The notes under the pieces: model-generated | The model's database searches: none | Told to the model about the DNA's origin: nothing | What the model saw: the letters and a program-made list of their open reading frames with translations, nothing else | Part shown: positions 23,197 to 30,319 of the stretch, piece by piece | Position numbering within the stretch: position 1 is the first letter of the stretch | Layout of the letters: each line of letters begins with the position of its first letter | Program-made: the position numbers and the translations under genes | DNA from: Lentisphaeria bacterium UBA4640 | GTDB lineage: Bacteria > Verrucomicrobiota > Lentisphaeria > Victivallales > UBA1829 | Length of the DNA stretch: 54,621 nt | Assembly: GCA_002405835.1 (NCBI GenBank) | Contig: DHMO01000069.1 | Coordinates: forward strand, 1 to 54,621 | Direction of reading: 5' to 3'

Positions 23197-24019
23197 GACA
23201 CGTGTTTCCGCGTGGTTTTCCAATTCTTTCGCGGGGGCGGGGGTGCAATTTCCGGCTCCGATTGTACTTTGGCCGGCGTTCGTGGAACGCGCAGAGCTGA
23301 AACCGGGCGAGGGGTTCAAACACAAGAACTACACCCGTTTTGCGATAGAAATGCCGCTGGAGGGACGGATTGTCTGCGAGGCGCGCGGCAAAACCTATTC
23401 CGCCGTTCCGGGCGAGGTCGCGCTGATTCACTGCGGCGAAGATTCCGCGTTCCATTGCGCGCCGGAAGGAAACTGCCGCAAAATCAGCATCGGAATTTCG
23501 GGTCCGCTTGTGCAGAGTCTGACAACCGAATTGCGCCTGGTCGATCCGCTGACCGTGAAGCTCCGGGACAGCGAGGCGTTTCTGAATCTTCTTCTGGAGA
23601 TTGAGCGCAAACTCGGCGTAAGGGAGCTGGATTACATCGGGCTTTCGACTTTGGCGTTTCGTCTTCTTTCGGAGCTGGCGGGAATGGTTGAACGCCGTTA
23701 TCCGCCGTTGCTGGAACGTGCGCTTTCGATCATGAAAGCGAACATTTCACAGCGTCTGACGGTTGCGGAGATTGCGGAGAAGCTGGAAATATCGCGCAGT
23801 ACATTGGAGCATCTGTTTCAGGAATCGCTTTCCGTTTCGCCGCACCGGTATTTTGCCCGTCTGAAACTGGATATGGCGAAATCGCTTCTTCTGCAGACGG
23901 AGCTTTCCATACAGCAGATTGCGGAAAACGTCGGCAGTCTGAATTCGATGCATTTCTGCCGCTGTTTCAAATCGGAATGCGGCGTTTCCCCTTCTGAATT
24001 CCGGAGAAACGGGAAATGA
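23159..24019 (+). CDS. AraC-family transcriptional regulator (cassette 3), paralogue of 18624-19481
   Basis: The 286-residue protein has the same architecture as its paralogue: cupin sensor (KPGEGFKHKNYTRFAIEMPLEG, then DSAFHC) followed by the double helix-turn-helix (VAEIAEKLEISRSTLEHLFQ and IQQIAENVGSLNSMHFCRCF), ending GVSPSEFRRNGK. Identity with the other copy is high in the sensor start and in KISIG.SGPLVQ, and lower in the recognition helices. This fits duplication followed by change in operator choice. The start follows GGAGACAGAACCCG. It reads toward the cassette 3 pseudopilin and presumably controls the promoter at 24064-24092. Cross-talk between the two cassettes is possible, since their sensors are so similar. 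Confidence 0.93.
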   Translation: MNDVYSERPFSRETRVSAWFSNSFAGAGVQFPAPIVLWPAFVERAELKPGEGFKHKNYTRFAIEMPLEGRIVCEARGKTYSAVPGEVALIHCGEDSAFHCAPEGNCRKISIGISGPLVQSLTTELRLVDPLTVKLRDSEAFLNLLLEIERKLGVRELDYIGLSTLAFRLLSELAGMVERRYPPLLERALSIMKANISQRLTVAEIAEKLEISRSTLEHLFQESLSVSPHRYFARLKLDMAKSLLLQTELSIQQIAENVGSLNSMHFCRCFKSECGVSPSEFRRNGK

Positions 24020-24063
24020 TAATATTTTTCTTGAAAATGATAATAAAAAGTGCAAAAGACCTG

Positions 24064-24092
24064 TTGCCGTTTTTCCCGTTATGGTGTATAAT
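24064..24092 (+). promoter_or_regulatory. Promoter of the cassette 3 pseudopilin/glycosidase operon
   Basis: TTGCCG (24064-24069), 17-base spacer and TATAAT (24087-24092), about 59 bases before the ATG at 24151. It repeats the cassette 2 promoter, including CTGTTGCC upstream and ATTATA after the -10. Confidence 0.75.
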
Positions 24093-24150
24093 TATAAGCA
24101 GAAAGACGGTTGCGCAGCCGGAAAAACATCAAACAAACAGGAGAAAAAAG

Positions 24151-24870
24151 ATGTTGAGACGAAAATGCAGGTTTACGCTCATAGAGCTCCTCGTGGTAAT
24201 TGCGATCATCGCCATCCTTGCCGGCATGCTTCTGCCCGCCCTGGGCAAGGCACGGGAGAAGGCGAGGGCAATCAGCTGTGCGGGAAATTTGAAGCAGTGC
24301 GGAACACTGCTCGTGCTCTACGCCAATGCGTTTGACGGCAATCTGCCCGCGGTGCACAAATATACCAGAGGACGCGCTTATCTTTATGCGCGGCTTTACG
24401 ACGCCGGGCTGCTTACTTCCGCCGGAAACGGAACGGCAAGCACAAACAAGCGCGACAATTCGGCGTTCATGCGCTGTTCGAGTTACTATCTTGAGAATTC
24501 TCTGGAACGGGAATTCTGCACCTACGGCTACAACCACGGCTACGGAGGGGAGCCGCCGGATGACGGCGTCAGCATCCGCCTTGATTCGCTGAAGTTTCCG
24601 AACTGCGACATCAAGTACACTTCGGCATCGCAGATTCCGCTGATGACGGACACTGCCGCAAACAGCGCCGGAACCTCAAAAAATCTGCGCGGTCAGTGGT
24701 GCGTGTTCTATTTTCGCCGCGGTCCTTCCTATCAGAGCGGAGTTCATCTGCGCCATGAGGGGCGCGTCGGGCTGCTTTGCGGAGACGGGCATGTTTCTTC
24801 GGTCAACCGGACCGGGCTTGTCGACCAGTACGAGTTCAAGGAAATGATTTACAATCAGTATGAAATGTGA
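24151..24870 (+). CDS. Pseudopilin-like H-X9-DG protein, cassette 3
   Basis: The ATG at 24151, after GGAG, gives 239 residues. A longer reading from 24016 would overlap the promoter and is rejected. The leader is only about six residues (MLRRKCR) before FTLIELLVVIAIIAILAG, so the prepilin-type segment begins almost at once and the -1 residue is Arg rather than Gly. The stalk LGKAREKARAISCAGNLKQ and an intact H-X9-DG box (HEGRVGLLCGDGH) are present. Several rare Arg codons (AGA, CGA, AGG) cluster in the leader. It is 11 bases upstream of the GH51-like gene and shares its message. Function unknown, as for the other four family members in the window. Confidence 0.9.
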   Translation: MLRRKCRFTLIELLVVIAIIAILAGMLLPALGKAREKARAISCAGNLKQCGTLLVLYANAFDGNLPAVHKYTRGRAYLYARLYDAGLLTSAGNGTASTNKRDNSAFMRCSSYYLENSLEREFCTYGYNHGYGGEPPDDGVSIRLDSLKFPNCDIKYTSASQIPLMTDTAANSAGTSKNLRGQWCVFYFRRGPSYQSGVHLRHEGRVGLLCGDGHVSSVNRTGLVDQYEFKEMIYNQYEM

Positions 24871-24881
24871 GGAGGTTGAAG

Positions 24882-26780
24882 ATGTTTTTTGACGGCTGCA
24901 AAAAAATGACGGCGCTTCTCCTGCTGTCTGCATTTCTTCCTGTTTTCGGCGATTCGCAACTGCGCATCACATCGGAAAAACCGATCCCCGTCCGCCGGGA
25001 ACTTCTGGGCGTCAACCAGCTCGGTTACGGCGACGGCTACGGACTGGTGGTTCCGCGCACGCATACGGTTGTTCCGGAGCTTGTCCAGCTGCTGAAGGAA
25101 TCCGGATTTGCCTCACAGCGTTATCCCGGCGGCTGCGGCGCAACACATACGTTCAACTGGAAAGTCGCCGCAGGACTGGAAGGACGCAAGCCGGTGCTCG
25201 GACTGATGGAATTCCTGAATCTCTGTGAAGCGACTTCGATGATGCCGATTCTTTCCATTTCCGGCTTCCGCGGTTCTCCGGAGGAGGCCGCCGAGCTGGT
25301 CGAATTCCTGAATTCTCCTGCCGATGATGCACATCCGTGGGCGAAACGCCGTGCGGAGCTCGGACATCCCGCACCCTACAAAGTCAGGTATTTCGAATAT
25401 GGCAACGAGTGCTACCACGGCAACTTCTATGTCAAGCCGAAACAGTGGATCACTCCGGAAAAATACGGAACGGATTACCTCGCTTTCCAGAAGGCGATGA
25501 AGGCGGTCGATCCGGAAATCAAGCTCGGCGTTGTCCTGAACGAACCTGGCGAATTCAATCAGCGGGCATGGGATCTTCCTGTTCTCAAAGTCATCGGAAA
25601 CCGCTTTGATTTTCTTACGCCGCACCAGTACACCCCCGTCCGGACTTACGATCCCGCGGGTTATCATGGCGTGTTTCTGGAGCAGCGGAATCATTTCCGT
25701 CAGACCATTGAGAGCTGCCGTGCGTACGCCGCCGATGCGGGCGTCAAAGAGCTCAAACTTGCAAATACGGAATTCAATTCCGACGTCAAATCGCATCGGA
25801 ATCTGACCAGCGCGCTTCTGAATGCGGAATGGCTGCGGATGTTCTGCTACGCGCCGGAATTCTTCACGGCGCATTACTGGCAGTTCGTCAACGAGGGCTG
25901 GGGAATGGTCGGCGGACGCAAGGCTCCTTATGTGAAGCGTCCGAACTATCTTGCAATGCAGCTGTTCGGCCGCTATCTGCTTGATGAACTCCTGACTCCG
26001 GAAATTACGGGCGACAATCTTCAGAACCGTTATGCGGAAGCCCGGAAACTGTCAAAGGCGGAACTGGAAAAGAACATCCTGCCCGTGCAGGCGTGGAAAT
26101 GTTTCACCGTCGCGAATGCAAAAATCACGGAGCATCCGGACGGAGTGCTTGAAGTGGAATTCACGGACGATAAGACTCCGGATAATTTCTTCCATGCGGA
26201 AAAGTCCATTCCGCGGATTTCGCCGAATTGCGGCTACCGCATTACGGGCGAAGTGAAAGCGGAAGGAATGGTATCAAGCCGGGGCGCCGCTTTGGAACTC
26301 AGTGATGCGCGCGGCTGGGAGGCAACCCGTTCCGCCGCCGGAACTCCCGGAACGCTTTCCGCAGAATGGAAAACGGTTTCCGCGGATTATATCCCGCGTT
26401 TCGATGCGGAAAAACTGACGGTCAAGGCGCGCCGTCAGGGAACGGGCAAGGGAAAAATGTTTTTCCGGAATGTGAAAGTCACCCGTTTTGTTCCGGAACT
26501 TCGCGCAACCGATGCAACCGTTTCGCGCTCGGCGGACGGAAAACGGCTTGCCGCCGTTGTGATCAACCGTTCGTTTGCACCGGAAACAATGCTGCTTCAG
26601 ATTCCCGGTTTTCAGGCGGTCAAAGCCGAAACGCTGACCGGTCCCGGACCGCAGGCGGACAACGAGTCCAGACCGGATACGGTCAAGGTCGTTTCCGCGG
26701 CGTTTGAAAATACGCCGGAAGGGTGCCGTATCACTCTTCCGCCTTTGTCGCTGACCGGAATCGCATTGGAACGAAAATGA
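24882..26780 (+). CDS. Secreted alpha-L-arabinofuranosidase-like (GH51-type) glycosidase
   Basis: The ATG at 24882 is preceded by AGGAGG at six bases, giving 632 residues; the ATG at 24867 lies on that ribosome site and inside the pseudopilin gene. A signal-like N-terminus (KKMTALLLLSAFLPVFG) is followed by a GH-A TIM barrel. RYPGG (about 80-84) and the acid/base Glu176 in FEYGNECYHG match GH51, and the nucleophile is probably Glu297 in LANTEFN. A binding-type beta domain (about 405-525) is inserted before the C-terminal beta-sandwich that closes GH51 enzymes. GH51 removes arabinofuranose side chains from arabinan or arabinoxylan. GH39 or another GH-A family is possible. It is co-transcribed with a GH63-like enzyme six bases downstream. 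Confidence 0.85.
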   Translation: MFFDGCKKMTALLLLSAFLPVFGDSQLRITSEKPIPVRRELLGVNQLGYGDGYGLVVPRTHTVVPELVQLLKESGFASQRYPGGCGATHTFNWKVAAGLEGRKPVLGLMEFLNLCEATSMMPILSISGFRGSPEEAAELVEFLNSPADDAHPWAKRRAELGHPAPYKVRYFEYGNECYHGNFYVKPKQWITPEKYGTDYLAFQKAMKAVDPEIKLGVVLNEPGEFNQRAWDLPVLKVIGNRFDFLTPHQYTPVRTYDPAGYHGVFLEQRNHFRQTIESCRAYAADAGVKELKLANTEFNSDVKSHRNLTSALLNAEWLRMFCYAPEFFTAHYWQFVNEGWGMVGGRKAPYVKRPNYLAMQLFGRYLLDELLTPEITGDNLQNRYAEARKLSKAELEKNILPVQAWKCFTVANAKITEHPDGVLEVEFTDDKTPDNFFHAEKSIPRISPNCGYRITGEVKAEGMVSSRGAALELSDARGWEATRSAAGTPGTLSAEWKTVSADYIPRFDAEKLTVKARRQGTGKGKMFFRNVKVTRFVPELRATDATVSRSADGKRLAAVVINRSFAPETMLLQIPGFQAVKAETLTGPGPQADNESRPDTVKVVSAAFENTPEGCRITLPPLSLTGIALERK

Positions 26781-26786
26781 GGTAAT

Positions 26787-29321
26787 ATGAACTACAGCAC
26801 ACTCGCAGGCACACATGATCTTTCGCTCCCCGAATGGGGGCCGTTCGGAAAACGGTTCTTCGGAATCTCGCACATCGCCGACCACAGACGCGGAACACGG
26901 TTCGACTTCACCGTCATTCCCGCGATCTACCGCAGACAGCTTGCCGTGCCGGACGCCCTCCGGCCCGCAGGATATCTGCCGTGGAGTGTTTCGCCCGATC
27001 TCAAGAACTACTGCTACCGTCAGCAGCTCGAATGGAAAGACCGCATCTATTGCGATGTCTCCTTCGCGGAAATCGACGCCCATTCCCGTCTTGTCGCCTG
27101 CGAGTGTGTCAATCATTCGGAGCTCGATACTGATTTCGCGCTCCACTTTCTCTCCTCTCTCGTGCCGAACGGGAAGCCGCTGAACTGCAGTGCGCCGTAT
27201 GCAAAACCGCATCTTCTCTCCGGAAACGGACTCGTCTTCGACTGTCTGAAGCCCGGAGAAGTGCGCATGGACGGTGTGGTCGACGGTTCCGCATACCGTC
27301 TGAAGTCAGGGGAAAAAGCGGAGATTTCCATTCCCGCGCACGGGACGCTCTGGCTCCGGGCGGCGGTTGAGGGAAAAGCTCTGCTGCGGACGTCGTCCGG
27401 AACGTTTGAACTCTGCGGAGACGGTGCGTTTCAGACATACCGTCTCATGGAGAATTTTACGGGCGGCAAGTTCTTCGCGGAGACGGATTCCGAACTCAAA
27501 ATCGATGTCTTTGCCGTTGCGGATCAGGAGCCGGAGTTTTTCAGCGACGCGCTTTCCCCGCGTCCGGAATTCAGCGAAGGCCCGCTTCCGGACAGCCGGA
27601 TCATCCGCTATCCGGGTCTGCCGCATGTGTACGGCGTTCGCTGGGATTTCCCCGACGCCTTCACCCGGCGGTACGCGGTCGATGATTTCAACAGCTTCCT
27701 GCTTTACAAGGACGGCGTGCACATGCCGCATCTCGGGACATGGGGCGACTGGGGCGGAAAGGATTGTCATCTCGACATCTTTCTCCAGCCGGTCCGCGTG
27801 GAGGCGGGGGCGTCGCGGACCGTTTATGCGATTGTCACGGATGGTTCGGAGGCGGAGCTTGCGGAACGTCTGGCGTTTCCGTTCCAGCGTGCGCCGGAGC
27901 TCTGCCGCGCGGCGCGGAACAGCCATCACAGGATTCCGGAATCGCCCATGTCGTTCAGTCAGGAACGCATGAGCTCGGTTGTGCTTACGAATGTGGTCTA
28001 TCCGACGTATGTGGAGGGACAGTTCGTGCGTCACCATGCGCCCGGGCGCTGCTGGAATTCGCTTTACACCTGGGATTCCGGATTCATCGGGCTCGGGCTG
28101 ATGGAGATCGACACGCTCCGGGCGGTCGAAAACCTGAACGCGTACACCACCGACCCGGGCAATCCGGATAATGCGTTTGTTTTGCACGGCACGCCTGTTC
28201 CGGTTCAGATCTATCTGTTCTTCGAACTCTGGAACCGCACCTGCGACCGCGCTCTGCTGGAATATTTCTATCCGCGTCTGAAACAGTATTACAATTATCT
28301 TGCCGGACACGATCCGCGCTCGACCACACGCCGCGGAAGCCGCGAACCGATGATCCGCACCTGGGATTATTTCTACAACACCGGCGGCTGGGATGATTAT
28401 CCGCCTCAGCACGCCGCGCATCCCGGACATCTGAGCGTGATCCCGTGTGTCGGAACCTCGCATGTCATCCGCTGCGCAAAGATGCTGCGGATGCTCGCGG
28501 CGGAGCTCGGAACGGACGACGCAGAATATTATGATGTCGATATCCGCGATCTCTCCGCTTCGCTTCAGCAGTATGCGTGGGATGCGGAATCGGGATATTT
28601 CGGCTACGTTGATCACGACGGGGAGGGGAACCCGACCGGAATTTACCGTCACAGTTCCGGAGTGAATTTCAATATGGGACTCGACGGCGTGATGCCGCTT
28701 GAGGCGGGCGCGGTCACTCCGGAGCAGGCGGAACTGCTCTGGGAGCGCCTCGCATCGCCGGAGCACTGCTGGAGCGACGCCGGGCTCTCCACGGTTGACC
28801 GTTCCGCGCCTTATTACCGCACGGACGGCTACTGGAACGGGTGTGTCTGGATGCCCTACCAGTGGTTCTTCTGGAAGACCGCGCTGAACGACGGGCGTTC
28901 CGGTTTCGCCTGGCGGATTGCGGAAACCGCGCTCCGTTTGTGGGAACGGGAGGTCCGCGCTTCCTACGCCTGTTACGAACAGTTCTCCATCAGTTCCGGA
29001 CGCGGCTGCGGCTGGCATCACTTCTCCGCGCTTTCGGCTCCGGTTCTGAATTTCCACGCGGCGTATTACGCGCCCGGAACGCTGACTTCCGGCTACGACG
29101 TTCTGCGCCGTTCGTTCACATACGATGCGGAGTCCGGCATGACGGCGGAGCTTGTCATCGGCGGCGAGTCTGGAATGAAGACGACACTGATTGCCGTTCT
29201 TCCCTCGGCTCCGGTTTCTGCGGAGTATGCGGGAGTTCCGGTGCCGCTGCGGAAACGGACGGAACATGCGTTTGAATTCGATTTGCCGAAAGCAAGTTCC
29301 GGAATCCTGCGGATCCGCTGA
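26787..29321 (+). CDS. GH63/mannosylglycerate-hydrolase-like (alpha/alpha)6 glycosidase, cytoplasmic
   Basis: The 844-residue protein has no signal peptide. The N-terminal 390 residues are beta-rich, as in inverting clan GH-G enzymes, and an (alpha/alpha)6 toroid follows. Motifs fit GH63 and the related MGH1-like group: SLYTWDSGFIGLG (about 425-437, Asp430 a candidate general acid), TWDYFYNTGGWDDYPPQ (about 533-549, Asp candidates) and GYWNGCVWMPYQWFFWK (about 690). These enzymes cut alpha-glucosidic or alpha-mannosidic bonds. It begins six bases after the GH51-like stop, so it is the last gene of cassette 3. The lack of a signal suggests it trims imported oligosaccharides. Exact linkage is unknown. 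It converges with the AraC gene at 29324, two bases apart. Confidence 0.85.
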   Translation: MNYSTLAGTHDLSLPEWGPFGKRFFGISHIADHRRGTRFDFTVIPAIYRRQLAVPDALRPAGYLPWSVSPDLKNYCYRQQLEWKDRIYCDVSFAEIDAHSRLVACECVNHSELDTDFALHFLSSLVPNGKPLNCSAPYAKPHLLSGNGLVFDCLKPGEVRMDGVVDGSAYRLKSGEKAEISIPAHGTLWLRAAVEGKALLRTSSGTFELCGDGAFQTYRLMENFTGGKFFAETDSELKIDVFAVADQEPEFFSDALSPRPEFSEGPLPDSRIIRYPGLPHVYGVRWDFPDAFTRRYAVDDFNSFLLYKDGVHMPHLGTWGDWGGKDCHLDIFLQPVRVEAGASRTVYAIVTDGSEAELAERLAFPFQRAPELCRAARNSHHRIPESPMSFSQERMSSVVLTNVVYPTYVEGQFVRHHAPGRCWNSLYTWDSGFIGLGLMEIDTLRAVENLNAYTTDPGNPDNAFVLHGTPVPVQIYLFFELWNRTCDRALLEYFYPRLKQYYNYLAGHDPRSTTRRGSREPMIRTWDYFYNTGGWDDYPPQHAAHPGHLSVIPCVGTSHVIRCAKMLRMLAAELGTDDAEYYDVDIRDLSASLQQYAWDAESGYFGYVDHDGEGNPTGIYRHSSGVNFNMGLDGVMPLEAGAVTPEQAELLWERLASPEHCWSDAGLSTVDRSAPYYRTDGYWNGCVWMPYQWFFWKTALNDGRSGFAWRIAETALRLWEREVRASYACYEQFSISSGRGCGWHHFSALSAPVLNFHAAYYAPGTLTSGYDVLRRSFTYDAESGMTAELVIGGESGMKTTLIAVLPSAPVSAEYAGVPVPLRKRTEHAFEFDLPKASSGILRIR

Positions 29322-29323
29322 AA

Positions 29324-30175
29324 TCAGAGTTTTCCGCTGCGTTTGCGGAACTCCATCGGAGTGAGACCGGAAGCGCGGCGGAAGAACTCGAAAAAGTAGA
29401 ACACCTGTTCAAACCCCAGTTCGTTTGCCGCCTGCGAAATGCTGAGTTCGCGGTTCAGAAGCAGACGCCGCGATTTTGTCAGCAGCAGCGTTTTCTGATA
29501 CTCCTTGAAAGCAAGTCCGAAGTGCCGCTGGAAACCTTTCCCGAGCGCGGACCGGGTGAGTCCGAACTCACGCGCGAGCTCATTCAGCCTCAGGGAAGCG
29601 GGCGGACGGCGGTTGAGTTCGGTCATGAGTTTCCGGTAGAAGGGCGGGACGTTGAGCCGTTCCGCCGCGCGCCGGAACAGCGGTTCCGTAAGGAGCAGAA
29701 CCGCCGAAACGATCAGCGGATGCGCCGCAAATTCCGGCTGCGTGTGAAATGCCGCGATGAGCGCGGCGAACAGTTCCGGTTTCCAGACTTTCTGCACCCC
29801 CGGAAGCTCCGGACCGAGAGCGAAACCGAGCCCGTCGTGCAGGTGCACATGCTCCGCTTTGCAGATGAGCCCCGGATGATAGACCGCCTGAAAGGGATGT
29901 CCGGCAGGAAGAAACGCAATATCCCCTTTTTCAAGTCTTGTGCAGACCCCGTCCATCGTGACTTCCGCGCACCCCGTTTCGATGACGAACAGGCGTGAAA
30001 TGGGCGGATCCGGATGATAATATTCCTCCGTCTTCCTGAACGAGCTGTGCGAGGGACACACGAACTCGCAGTTGAATTCAAAATTCCCGCTCTCCGTCGC
30101 AATGTCCAGCTTCAGATTCCGGTAATTCCGGTAAAGAATCTGGGGCGACTCGTCCATCAGTCTGCACTCCTGCAT
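29324..30175 (-). CDS. AraC-family transcriptional regulator (cassette 4)
   Basis: The ATG at 30175, preceded by AGGAGG and five bases, gives 283 residues. The frame stays open for another 2 kb upstream, but that stretch is antisense to the GH32-like gene and not coding. The N-terminal cupin sensor shows LFVIETGCAEVTMDG and GDIAFLPAGHPFQAVYHPG, with HVHLHDG after it. The C-terminal DNA-binding domain has helices at LNELAREFGLTRSALGKGFQ and ISQAANELGFEQVFYFFEFF, closing with GLTPMEFRKR. It is divergent from the GH32-like gene across a 144-base gap, so it very probably controls cassette 4. Confidence 0.93.
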   Translation of the reverse strand: MQECRLMDESPQILYRNYRNLKLDIATESGNFEFNCEFVCPSHSSFRKTEEYYHPDPPISRLFVIETGCAEVTMDGVCTRLEKGDIAFLPAGHPFQAVYHPGLICKAEHVHLHDGLGFALGPELPGVQKVWKPELFAALIAAFHTQPEFAAHPLIVSAVLLLTEPLFRRAAERLNVPPFYRKLMTELNRRPPASLRLNELAREFGLTRSALGKGFQRHFGLAFKEYQKTLLLTKSRRLLLNRELSISQAANELGFEQVFYFFEFFRRASGLTPMEFRKRSGKL

Positions 30176-30196
30176 AAAAACCTCCTGTTTTGAAGA

Positions 30197-30225
30197 AAAA
30201 TATCCCGCAAAATCCGCTTTTTCAA
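30197..30225 (-). promoter_or_regulatory. Probable promoter of the cassette 4 AraC gene
   Basis: On the minus strand TTGAAA (30220-30225) and TATTTT (30197-30202) are 17 bases apart, 21 bases upstream of the start codon. Confidence 0.5.
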
Positions 30226-30268
30226 GAAAAATGTCCCCGAATCTTATAAAAAATCCCCGTTTTCGATA

Positions 30269-30295
30269 GCAAAGCCGTTTGCATGGTGTTATGTT
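30269..30295 (+). promoter_or_regulatory. Inverted repeat next to a probable extended -10 promoter of cassette 4
   Basis: GCAAA-GCCG-TTTGC (30269-30282) is a perfect five-base-arm inverted repeat. Six bases later comes TGTTATGTT (30287-30295), which fits an extended -10 element (TG-n-TATnnT). No good -35 is seen, so activation by a bound regulator, probably the divergent AraC protein, is plausible. AGGAG at 30309-30313 precedes the ATG. Confidence 0.4.
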
Positions 30296-30319
30296 ATCTC
30301 CAGAAAAAGGAGATATTTT

